A DNA stretch of 64,000 nucleotides. Origin: JBHGBM01 sp041946965 (GTDB lineage: Bacteria; Acidobacteriota; Terriglobia; Bryobacterales; Bryobacteraceae). The translations under genes were made by a program, and so were the position numbers. The notes beneath the pieces were generated by a model. It searched no databases and was not told the origin of the DNA. It was given only the letters and a program-made list of their open reading frames with translations. How positions within the stretch are numbered: the first letter of the stretch is position 1; each line of letters starts with the position of its first letter. Shown in pieces: positions 33,456-40,622 of the stretch. The stretch is from contig JBHGBM010000006.1 in NCBI GenBank assembly GCA_041946965.1, forward strand, positions 1-64,000, read 5' to 3'.

Positions 33456-35662
33456 CGGTTGGCCACCACGAAGTAGGCTCCCCAGTAGCGCGGGTGCGAC
33501 CAGCGGCCGGGGGAGGCCAGCATTTCCAGTTGGGCGCGGCGCAGGGCCGCTGCCGGGCCATCCTGGGGCCTGAGCCGCAGGCGGCGGTAGAAGGTTCGGA
33601 ACAACAGGCCGTCGTCGTCCGGAGTAGGCCACAGGGTGGCCACGATCGAGGCCGCGCCGGCGCCGAGCCATGCCCGGGTCAGTCCGAGCAATCCCGATCC
33701 AGGCAGGGCGGCCGCCACACCGGAACTGCATCCGCTGAGGGAGACCACCCCGGCTTCCAAGCCCCAACCTTGAATTTCGGACGGCTCCAGCAGTTCCGGA
33801 CTGCCTTGCCCGGACAGGCTGAGGGCAATCCGGCCGTGCCGCGACCGCGCCGGTGAACGCAGCACGTGGGTCGCCAGGTGCAGCACGGCGGGGCGCGCCT
33901 GGATGGCGGACTTCAGACCGAGCTTCGAGGCGCCGGCCCCGCGCAGCAGCATGGCGCGGCCCCATTCGGCCCCGCACAGCTCGATTTCCCGAGCGGTCCC
34001 CACCAGCCGCGGCAACTGATCCGGAGCAGGCGAGGGGCCGGCGAACGCCGTCAGCCCCAGCCACGGCGCCCGGGCGCGGCGTTTCTCCCCCTGCCAGCGT
34101 GGGTCCGCGGCGTTGTAAACCGGATCGCCGATTCCGGCGAAGCCGCCGGCCAGCAGAGTCTCCCAGGCCGGCTGCGGGGTGGCGGACAGCAGCCCGGCGC
34201 CGGAGACGATCTGCACCGCATGCCGCTCGATCAGGCGGCCCGTCCCGGTTTGGAGCGCCGCGAGAGGCGCGGCGAAAAGTTGGTCGTCCAGCGCGAGCAG
34301 CCACGTGCCCCTGCGTTCGATACGGGCAGGCAGGCCGCCGAACAGGATCGTGAAAAGCCCGGCGCCCTCCAGGTCGTGCCGGAACCGCTCGATCTCCGCC
34401 GCCACCCTGGCCCGCCCCGGAAGGCGGGTGATGGCGAGCCCGCCTGCATCCATGGCAAAACGCCAGGATTCCGGCTCGTCCAGGTGAAATCCGATGTAGG
34501 CCCGCCCGGTTCCCAGCGCCGCCCTGGTTCTTCCGGCAAGGTCCGCCATCCGCGGCACGGCGAGGATGGCCCGGAGACTGGAGGCCCGGTTCTCCTCCGC
34601 GCCTTCAAATGCCTCGCGCGCCAGTTCCGGATGGCCGGTGCGCAGGTACAACAGCCCGGCCGCGCGCACCAGCCCGGAGTAGGCCTGTTCCAGCATCTGC
34701 TCCGCGCTCAGCCGGGCGGCATCCTCGGCGGGCACTCCCGCCCGCCACTCCCGCACCAGCTTGACCGCCGTGCGGAAATCCGCCAGCGCCTCCTCCGGTT
34801 CTCCCGCCGCCAGGTGCACGCGGCCGCGCGCGTTGTAAAGGTCCCACGCCGGCATCCATCCGGAGCCGGGCGATTCCACGGCGCGGTTCAGAAGCGCTAG
34901 GGCGCCCCGGTTGTCGCCAAGCTCCAATCGCACGCGTCCGAGGTTCCGGTAGGAGGCTTCCAAGCCCGGTATCCTGTTGAGTTTACGCACCCGGTAGGCT
35001 TCCAGCATGGCGCGCTCGGCAGCGATGGGCCGGTGCGCCTTGTAAAGTTCCTCACCCAGGCGGTCCCATCCCAAGGCGTAGGTCGCCAGGTCTCCAGCAA
35101 GATCCGCAGCGTCGATGCCCTCGCCAAATCGTCGCCAGGCTTCCTCCAGCAGACCCTGCCGCGCTCTTAGCGAAGCCAGGTGGATCTGAATCTTGGGAAG
35201 GTGCTTGGCGCGGTCGGGACCGGCGATCCGCGCCGCGCCGCGTTCGGCCCACAACACGGCGGAATCCAGTTCCCCCATCTGTTCGTAGACCGAAGAGATA
35301 TTGGCACAGGCCGCACCCGCAGTACCGGGATCTCCGGCGGCATCGGCCATTCGCAGGGCGGTTTGAAGGGAATCGAGCGCGGCTTGGTATTGGTGGCTGG
35401 CCAGGTAACAAGCCCCTGCGTTGGCCAGGCAACGCGCCGCTAAGTCATTGAATCCGAGTGCGATGGCGCGTCGCCGTGCCTCCCCGTAACAGGCCGCAGC
35501 ATCCCCCACTCGCGTCGCGCGGTAGATCTCCCCGCAGCGCCTCAGCAGTGCCTTGACTTCGGTGCGCCCCGGGCTTTCCATCCCGGGTAGCCGGCGCGGT
35601 TTCCTCTCCGGACCGGCGAGCGGCAGTACGAGCAGCAGACAGACCGACACTTTGGTCTTCAT
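33452..35662 (-). CDS. TPR-CHAT protein (caspase-like protease), first gene of the sigma/anti-sigma operon
   Basis: 736 residues from ATG 35662. The N-terminus MKTKVSVCLLLVLPLAG could be a signal peptide, which would place the protein in the periplasm. Residues 50-360 are TPR-like repeats (ANAGACYLASHQYQAALDSL, EASYRNLGRVRLELGDNRGA, LYNARGRVHLAAGEPEEALA). Residues 400-736 are a CHAT domain of the caspase clan: YIGFHLDEPESWRFAM opens it, the catalytic histidine is in VLHLATHVLR (H599) and the catalytic cysteine in VVSLSGCSSGVAA (C645), followed by GLTRAWLGAGAASIVATLWP and YWGAYFVV. Both catalytic residues are present, so a functional protease is expected. It is translationally coupled to the sigma factor. 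Confidence 0.9.
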   Translation of the reverse strand: MKTKVSVCLLLVLPLAGPERKPRRLPGMESPGRTEVKALLRRCGEIYRATRVGDAAACYGEARRRAIALGFNDLAARCLANAGACYLASHQYQAALDSLQTALRMADAAGDPGTAGAACANISSVYEQMGELDSAVLWAERGAARIAGPDRAKHLPKIQIHLASLRARQGLLEEAWRRFGEGIDAADLAGDLATYALGWDRLGEELYKAHRPIAAERAMLEAYRVRKLNRIPGLEASYRNLGRVRLELGDNRGALALLNRAVESPGSGWMPAWDLYNARGRVHLAAGEPEEALADFRTAVKLVREWRAGVPAEDAARLSAEQMLEQAYSGLVRAAGLLYLRTGHPELAREAFEGAEENRASSLRAILAVPRMADLAGRTRAALGTGRAYIGFHLDEPESWRFAMDAGGLAITRLPGRARVAAEIERFRHDLEGAGLFTILFGGLPARIERRGTWLLALDDQLFAAPLAALQTGTGRLIERHAVQIVSGAGLLSATPQPAWETLLAGGFAGIGDPVYNAADPRWQGEKRRARAPWLGLTAFAGPSPAPDQLPRLVGTAREIELCGAEWGRAMLLRGAGASKLGLKSAIQARPAVLHLATHVLRSPARSRHGRIALSLSGQGSPELLEPSEIQGWGLEAGVVSLSGCSSGVAAALPGSGLLGLTRAWLGAGAASIVATLWPTPDDDGLLFRTFYRRLRLRPQDGPAAALRRAQLEMLASPGRWSHPRYWGAYFVVANR

Positions 35663-35704
35663 GCCGCACCAGCCTGTATTGTGTTGCAGAAAAAAGGCCT
35701 GGGG

Positions 35705-35742
35705 TTCTTTGGAGATATTCTTGGCAGAATACCCCCAAAGAA
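35705..35742 (-). promoter_or_regulatory. Nested palindrome in the CHAT operon leader
   Basis: Outer arms TTCTTTGG (35705-35712) and CCAAAGAA (35735-35742); inner arms TATTCT (35716-35721) and AGAATA (35726-35731) around TGGC. It lies just downstream of an extended -10 and ahead of the start codon. A run of six T follows on the minus strand (35695-35690) after nine bases. It could be a protein operator, an RNA leader structure or a weak attenuator. Confidence 0.5.
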
Positions 35743-35750
35743 TCATACCA
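35742..35750 (-). promoter_or_regulatory. Extended -10 TGGTATGAT of the CHAT operon
   Basis: On the minus strand TGGTATGAT runs 35750 to 35742. The predicted transcript starts near 35735 and carries a leader of about 73 bases, long for this window. Confidence 0.45.
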
Positions 35751-36002
35751 GTTTTGCCGTCAAATTGGCACCGTTTTTTTTTGAGGATGTCGAGTCGCGC
35801 CTTGTGGGAGACGCCGAAATTGGAGCACTAAACGTACCCCGGAACTACGCCCACAAACCGTCAAGAATGATAATGATCGGTTCAGTCGGCATTCCGTTAC
35901 CCGACTCAACGGTACAACGCGGAAGCCGGTCTTCAGCCTTATTCCAACCTCAATTCATTGAAAATAAAGGGGCAAAAAAATCGTTCAAATTGTTATCGAA
36001 TT

Positions 36003-37061
36003 TCAGGTCCGCACCACTTGGCCGCGCTCGGCGGCCTCTCGCGCCGCCAGCACGATTTCGTTCACGCGGTAGATCTCATCCAGGGTGAGCTCCGATTTGC
36101 CGCCGTGGTACACGGATTCGAGGAAATTCAGAAACAGCGAACCACCCGGGGGCAGGTCCGTTACCACGCGGGGCTTCTCCTTTTCCGTCATCAGGGTAAG
36201 GCCGGCCGTCTGCTGGAACTCCACCACGCCGCGCGTGCCCGCCAGGCGCAGCCGGTCGTCGCCGTGCGACCCCGCCGCAGCCGGCCGCAGATAATCCATG
36301 CGCAGCGCAGCCGTGCCGCCATTATCCAGGCTGAAGATGGTGACGGTGGTATTTTCCATGTCGCCCAACTCCGCCCAGCCGATGCGGTTCTGGAAGGACG
36401 CCGCCTTCACCATGTCGCGCCCGCTGGTGAACCGCATCAGGTCCACCATGTGCACCCCGATATACGGGATCGTGCCGCCGAACGTGGCGTGGCGGCGCAT
36501 CCACTCTGGGCGCTCTCCGACCTGGTACGACTTCTGCGCGCCCATTTGCGCCACTTCTCCGATCGCTCCCGAGTCCACGATCTGCCGCATGGCCCGATAA
36601 ACGGGTGAGAAGCGCATGGGCAGCAGCATGGTGAGCCGGATGCCGCTCTTCGACACCGCAGCCCGGATGCGTTCGAGATCCGCGCGCTCGATCGCCAGCG
36701 GCTTTTCCGCAATCACGTGCAGCTTGCGTTCGGCGCACGCCAGAATAATGGCCGGGCGCCCGCCGTTATCGCCGCAGGTGCAAACCATATCGAGCTTCTC
36801 GCGGTCGAGCAACTGCCGCCAGTCGCTGTAGGCGCGCGCGCCGGCTGCGTTGGGGATGCGCTTCACCCGTTCGATGGCCTGCGGATTCGTATCGGCGATG
36901 GCCGTGATCTCGAGATCCGGCAGGCGTTTCAACTGCCCCAGCACCTCGCCGGTGTGACCTGCCAGCGCGATCATTGCCAGGCGTATCTTCCTGGGCAGGC
37001 GCAGCACACTATCGGCCTGAAGGGCCGCGGCCCCGGCCAGCAGGTTGCGGCGTGTCAACAT
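36003..37061 (-). CDS. Gfo/Idh/MocA family oxidoreductase, probably Tat-exported
   Basis: 352 residues. MLTRRNLLAGAAALQA gives a short twin-arginine signal. The Rossmann half follows: IRLAMIALAGHTGEVLGQL with an altered glycine-rich loop, then ITAIADTNP, and the family's HVIAEKPLAIERADLERIR (the EKP motif at the nicotinamide site). The C-terminal half is the alpha/beta substrate domain with GGTIPYIGVHMVDLMRF, where the histidine is the usual catalytic position. Family members oxidise or reduce sugars with NAD(P). GGGAGG lies before the start, inside the end of the hydrolase gene, three bases away, so the two are cotranscribed. Substrate unknown. Confidence 0.85.
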   Translation of the reverse strand: MLTRRNLLAGAAALQADSVLRLPRKIRLAMIALAGHTGEVLGQLKRLPDLEITAIADTNPQAIERVKRIPNAAGARAYSDWRQLLDREKLDMVCTCGDNGGRPAIILACAERKLHVIAEKPLAIERADLERIRAAVSKSGIRLTMLLPMRFSPVYRAMRQIVDSGAIGEVAQMGAQKSYQVGERPEWMRRHATFGGTIPYIGVHMVDLMRFTSGRDMVKAASFQNRIGWAELGDMENTTVTIFSLDNGGTAALRMDYLRPAAAGSHGDDRLRLAGTRGVVEFQQTAGLTLMTEKEKPRVVTDLPPGGSLFLNFLESVYHGGKSELTLDEIYRVNEIVLAAREAAERGQVVRT

Positions 37062-37064
37062 GGT

Positions 37065-39047
37065 TCACCTCCCGATGTTGAAGTTGTGGTGGTAACGTCC
37101 CGCCAGCACACCGGAAATGTGCATGGAGCGGAACAGGTCCTCTCCGTACAGCTTGTAAATCCCCCGGGTGTACTCGTAGGCGCCGGGCATCCGGGCGTAA
37201 AAACTAAGCCGCCGCGGCGCGAGCAGTCCTGCGGCCTCCGGCAGGTCCGTATGTCGCAGGATGTTCAGAAAAACGGGGCCGTCCGCGTGAGTCACCGGCG
37301 GATCGATCAGCATCACCTGCTGGATCTCCGGATCAAGAAGAGCGGCATACAGCCCCAGCGCGCCGCTCACGCCCCGGCCCGTCGCCAGAATCCGTTTGGG
37401 GTCCACGCCGGGCTGCGCCCGCAGGGCTTCGGCCGCCGCCAGCACGTCGGCCAGGCGCATGGAATCGACGGTCTGCCCCACGTGCATGGCGTTGCGCATC
37501 ACGTCGCGCCAGAAACTGCGTTCCCACGGCGCCTCCCCCACGCCGCGCGGATAGACGATCAGACGCACGCACTCGGTGGAATCCGCCAGCAGGTAGCCGA
37601 TGCTGCGCGGGTCTTCGGCGTCCGAGGCGACGTACAGCAGCCCCGGCACCCCGGTCTTGCCCTTGGGCGCGGGCCGCACCAGGGCGCGCACCGGGACGAT
37701 GCCATCCGCGCTCAACTCCTCGCCTTTGAGCCGGACGTTCTTCGGCCGCGGCACGTTGGCGAACACGCGCGCGCGCAGTGTTTCCATCAGTTCCGCGCGG
37801 CGCTTCTCCCAGGCGGCTCGCGAGGCAAACGGCGGAGAGGGCGGCCGCGTGGTAAAAATTTCGTGCACGCGGAAGTTCTGCGCGTCGGCCGGCGGCCCGG
37901 AGGCGAAGACCTTCACGGCTTCGTCCGGCTCATCGGTGTAGCTCATGTCGAGCTTGCGGTCCGCGGCCGCGCCCATCAGGAAGCGGTCGAACCAGCGGAT
38001 GGCGGTCTCCCGCAGAGAGTCGGAATCGGCGTGCGCGGTAGGGACCACCACGTTGCGGAACGCCTCGCTCGCCCCGTAAGCGGCATAAAGAGCGCCTACG
38101 CGCTGCTCGAACTCGGTGTAGCCGGGCACGGGGAACAGGTCGTCCTTGCTGCCGTGGCCCATCAGCAAAGGGCGCGGCGCAATCAACGCTCCCTGGTGCA
38201 TCATGTCGTGCAGCCAGGAGTTGAGGGCGAACATGCAATCGCAGTGCAGCCGCTGGGTGTTGGCCCGGACGTTCGCCGCGTAGGTGCTGATGCCCATGAT
38301 CGGGGCCGCCACCTTCACGCGCGGGTCCACCGCGCCGGTGAACCAGCTTATGGCCGCGCCGCCGGAGCGGCCGGTGATCCCGATGCGGGCCTTATCGACC
38401 TCCGGCCGGGTCTCCAGGTAGTCTATGGCGCGCATCGCGTTCCACACTTCCACGCCAGCCGGCGTGTAGCCGCGTGAATACCAGTCGTACATCTCTTGCC
38501 AGCCCACGCCGTGGTGCAGCGCGAACGTTTCGGCGATCTGAATGGGATCGAGGATAAAAGCCGCGTAGCCGTTCTTGGCGAACGAGATGCCGTGACGCTG
38601 GTACCTGGCCTTGGCGCCCGCCTGCGCGCCCGAGTGGCCGCACACGTATATGACGCCCGGCACGGCGCCCTTGCGCTCCCTGGGCAGGTACAGGTTCGCC
38701 GTGACGTAAATCTTCGGCAGGCTCTCGAAGGCGATCTTCTCCACCGTGTAGGAGCCGCGGTCGAGTTTCCCGGTGATGCGGACGTTCAGCGGAGCGCGCC
38801 TGGGCCAGGGCAGCAGGCCCAGCATGTCGCGCATCTGCTCCAGCCGCCGCGCACGCACCTTCTCCCACGATTCGCGCGTGGCGATCTCCTGCGCGGCGTG
38901 GTCCGTAATCGACTGCGCTTCGCGCTCGAGAAACGCCATGACCTGCTTCCTGCTCTCCTGCATGCGCCGCCAGGAGTCCTCGCCGGATTGCGCGAAGGCG
39001 GCGGTGCAGGCCAACAGCGCCCGGATGTTTACACCGAGGGCCTTCAT
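37065..39047 (-). CDS. Secreted two-domain alpha/beta hydrolase (acetyl-xylan-esterase-like)
   Basis: 660 residues with a signal-like N-terminus (ALGVNIRALLACTAAFAQS). The first alpha/beta-hydrolase domain resembles the AXE1/abhydrolase_7 group: GVIYVCGHSGAQAGAKARYQ for the oxyanion region, the nucleophile serine in RIGITGRSGGAAIS near residue 250, an aspartate in MGHGSKDDLFP and the histidine in VVVPTAHADSD. After about residue 430 a second hydrolase-like half appears (PGLLYVASDAEDPRSIGYLL, then ILATGRGVSGALGLYAALL) in which the GxSxG nucleophile elbow reads GRGVSG, so it may be non-catalytic. It likely removes ester groups from plant polysaccharides. Six bases separate it from the upstream membrane-protein gene. 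Confidence 0.78.
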   Translation of the reverse strand: MKALGVNIRALLACTAAFAQSGEDSWRRMQESRKQVMAFLEREAQSITDHAAQEIATRESWEKVRARRLEQMRDMLGLLPWPRRAPLNVRITGKLDRGSYTVEKIAFESLPKIYVTANLYLPRERKGAVPGVIYVCGHSGAQAGAKARYQRHGISFAKNGYAAFILDPIQIAETFALHHGVGWQEMYDWYSRGYTPAGVEVWNAMRAIDYLETRPEVDKARIGITGRSGGAAISWFTGAVDPRVKVAAPIMGISTYAANVRANTQRLHCDCMFALNSWLHDMMHQGALIAPRPLLMGHGSKDDLFPVPGYTEFEQRVGALYAAYGASEAFRNVVVPTAHADSDSLRETAIRWFDRFLMGAAADRKLDMSYTDEPDEAVKVFASGPPADAQNFRVHEIFTTRPPSPPFASRAAWEKRRAELMETLRARVFANVPRPKNVRLKGEELSADGIVPVRALVRPAPKGKTGVPGLLYVASDAEDPRSIGYLLADSTECVRLIVYPRGVGEAPWERSFWRDVMRNAMHVGQTVDSMRLADVLAAAEALRAQPGVDPKRILATGRGVSGALGLYAALLDPEIQQVMLIDPPVTHADGPVFLNILRHTDLPEAAGLLAPRRLSFYARMPGAYEYTRGIYKLYGEDLFRSMHISGVLAGRYHHNFNIGR

Positions 39048-39053
39048 GAACGC

Positions 39054-39440
39054 TTATCTTAGCCCAGCGCGGAAAAACAGGTACGGCGCAATTCCAACCC
39101 AGAGCAGCACCAGCACCCACAACCGCCCCGCGGGCAGGTCGTACTCGTGCAGCAGTTGTTCCCATGGCCGCTTCGCCAGATAGTGGAAGAACAGGAACTC
39201 GAAGGCCACGGTCAGCGCCACCCAGAGGGCCCCGATAGCCGCCGCGTGCCGCGCCGAATCGGCCGGCCACACGCGAAACACCCGCCACATGTAGGCGCCC
39301 AGTATGGCGCACCCCGTGAAGCGGGAAAGCTGGTTCGCACGCAGCTCGGCCATGTGTCTGCCGTACGTGAATTGGCGCAGCGCGCCGTTGAGGATCGCCA
39401 GCAGCACCATGGGCGCCCATAGCAAAATATACTTGAGCAT
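39054..39440 (-). CDS. Small polytopic membrane protein of unknown function
   Basis: 128 residues from ATG 39440 (MLKYILLWAPMVLLAILNGA); a start at 39452 would add MGDA. Four hydrophobic segments can be drawn: residues 4-20, a segment near 45-55 (GCAILGAYMWRVF), ALWVALTVAFEFLFFHYLA near 70-88 and LWVLVLLWVGIAPYLFF near 107-124. A conserved-looking polar motif QFTYGRHMAEL follows the first helix. I do not recognise the family. It is the first gene of a three-gene minus-strand set with the hydrolase and oxidoreductase and is divergent from the AAA protein gene. Confidence 0.7.
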   Translation of the reverse strand: MLKYILLWAPMVLLAILNGALRQFTYGRHMAELRANQLSRFTGCAILGAYMWRVFRVWPADSARHAAAIGALWVALTVAFEFLFFHYLAKRPWEQLLHEYDLPAGRLWVLVLLWVGIAPYLFFRAGLR

Positions 39441-39514
39441 GGCATCTCCCATTGTCGCGCGCGGTTGCCTGCGGACCCGAAATAAGGTAGCGTAGCGGCT
39501 CAGGAGAACGGCTG

Positions 39515-40480
39515 GTGATTACGCTCGTCGAGGCGCTCCGTTACCGCTCGCTGCGGTACGCGCGGCTGCCGCTCGGACGCGTTACGGCGCTCGCGGGTCC
39601 CAATGGCAGCGGGAAAGCGGCGTTCCTCGACATCCCCCTGTTGTGCGGACGCCTGGTTTCGGGAAGCCTGGAAGCCGCCGTTTACGAGCGCGCCTCCGAC
39701 TTCCGGGATTTGTTGTGGCGGCGCGAAGGCGTCAATCTGGAACTGGCCATCGAAGCCGCCGTGCCTGAAGCGCTGCGTACGGGCGGTTTCGACTGCGTGC
39801 GCTATGAGATCGCGCTGGGAACCGAGCGCGGCGCGCCGGCCATCCTCGCCGAACGGCTGGTGCTGCGCACCCCGGCTCCCGAAGCGGCCGCCGAACTCTT
39901 CGAACCCGCCACCATCCTCACCACTCGCGCGGCGCGCAACAGCAAGACCATCGTGCACAAGGGCGCCAACGACAATTTCTACGACGAGACCGAGCGCGGC
40001 TGGGACCACAGCTTTCGCCTTGGCCCGCGCCGCGCGGCGCTCGGCCATCTGCCCGACGATGAGAGCAAGTTCCCCGTGGCCACGTGGTTCCGCGATCTGC
40101 TGGCGACGGGCGTGCGCCGCCCGCCCCAACCCGCCGCGGCCAGCCTCGAGGTGGTTCGCGAGGCGCTTCCCCAGGTGGCCTCGGTGCACATGGCCGCCGG
40201 ACGCCCCGTGGTGTCTTACCAGGACGGCTTCGAGACCAGCCTGCTCTCCGAAGGCACGCGGCGCGTGCTTTCGCTCGCCGCGGCCTGCGAGCCCGGCTAC
40301 GCCGCCGTGCTGCTGGTGGACAAGCCCGAGACGGCTCTGGACTCGCGCGCGCTCCACGCCGTTTGCCGCGCCCTGCGCGCGGCCCCCTGCCAGGTGGTGG
40401 TGAGCACCCACTCGCGAGACGTGATCGAGTGGTTGGGCGGCTCCGTCCTGCTGTTCGGCCAGATTGCCGAACCGGAATAG
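39515..40480 (+). CDS. AAA/SMC-like ATPase family protein with altered Walker motifs
   Basis: 321 residues from GTG 39515, with AGGAGA eight bases upstream. The protein has the layout of AAA_21-type ATPases: Walker A region LAGPNGSGKAAFLD at residues 27-40, a middle insert, signature-like LLSEGTRRVLSLAA near 247-260, Walker B AVLLVDKPETALD near 264-276 and an H-loop histidine in VVVSTHSRDVIEW. Two catalytic positions are changed: the Walker A Ser/Thr is alanine (A35) and the residue after the Walker B aspartate is lysine (K270) where glutamate is usual. It therefore may bind nucleotide weakly and not hydrolyse it. The frame is intact. A 42-residue open frame begins one base after its stop. 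Confidence 0.8.
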   Translation: MITLVEALRYRSLRYARLPLGRVTALAGPNGSGKAAFLDIPLLCGRLVSGSLEAAVYERASDFRDLLWRREGVNLELAIEAAVPEALRTGGFDCVRYEIALGTERGAPAILAERLVLRTPAPEAAAELFEPATILTTRAARNSKTIVHKGANDNFYDETERGWDHSFRLGPRRAALGHLPDDESKFPVATWFRDLLATGVRRPPQPAAASLEVVREALPQVASVHMAAGRPVVSYQDGFETSLLSEGTRRVLSLAAACEPGYAAVLLVDKPETALDSRALHAVCRALRAAPCQVVVSTHSRDVIEWLGGSVLLFGQIAEPE

Positions 40481-40481
40481 A

Positions 40482-40610
40482 ATGCTCGCGTCGGGTGCGA
40501 TATCGGAGCACGACGGGCTCGAGATGTTCGGTTCCGTGATTACGGACCGCTTGTGGCACGGGCGGAGGGTCCTGGAGCTTGGGGAACGCGCCAGCAAGCG
40601 CGTTGCGTAA
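40482..40610 (+). CDS. Possible 42-residue protein after the AAA gene
   Basis: ATG 40482 starts one base after the AAA stop and the frame runs 42 codons to TAA at 40608-40610, containing the stretch EHDGLEMFGSVITDRLWHGR. The position suggests translational coupling, but there is no recognisable domain and the length can arise by chance in GC-rich DNA. It might be a remnant of the second gene that commonly accompanies such ATPases. Confidence 0.3.
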   Translation: MLASGAISEHDGLEMFGSVITDRLWHGRRVLELGERASKRVA

Positions 40611-40622
40611 CCTGCCTGCGTC

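Larger units (their letters stand above)
35663..36002. other. Gene-free A/T-rich stretch upstream of the CHAT operon
   Basis: The only gap over 300 bases. It is visibly richer in A and T than its surroundings, including a T9 tract at about 35774 and A7 at about 35966. It holds the CHAT promoter and leader hairpin (35705-35750) and an imperfect inverted repeat, TTCAGTCGG (35881-35889) with CCGACTCAA (35901-35909), which may end transcription of the oxidoreductase gene arriving from 36003. I see no convincing protein or RNA gene. Confidence 0.6.

Noticed and set aside
33456..34304. N-terminal extension of the sigma-factor frame
   Set aside because: It is a shifted reading of the TPR-CHAT gene; the sigma factor starts at ATG 33455 as shown by ATGA overlap and family length.
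35758..35763. TTGACG as a -35 for the CHAT operon
   Set aside because: Only ten bases separate it from TATGAT, too short for a housekeeping promoter; the extended -10 is the better reading.
35845..35892. A 15-residue minus-strand frame with a striking hydrophobic run (MPTEPIIIILDGLWA)
   Set aside because: Very short, no ribosome-binding site or promoter at a sensible distance, and it overlaps an imperfect hairpin; chance is the simplest explanation.
35700..36002. tRNA or CRISPR repeat in the A/T-rich gap
   Set aside because: No cloverleaf with a T-loop sequence and no spaced direct repeats; no Cas gene in the window.
39056..39061. TAAGAT before the two-domain hydrolase as another leaderless promoter
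   Set aside because: It overlaps the stop codon of the preceding gene, which is only six bases from the next start, so ordinary operon read-through is more likely.
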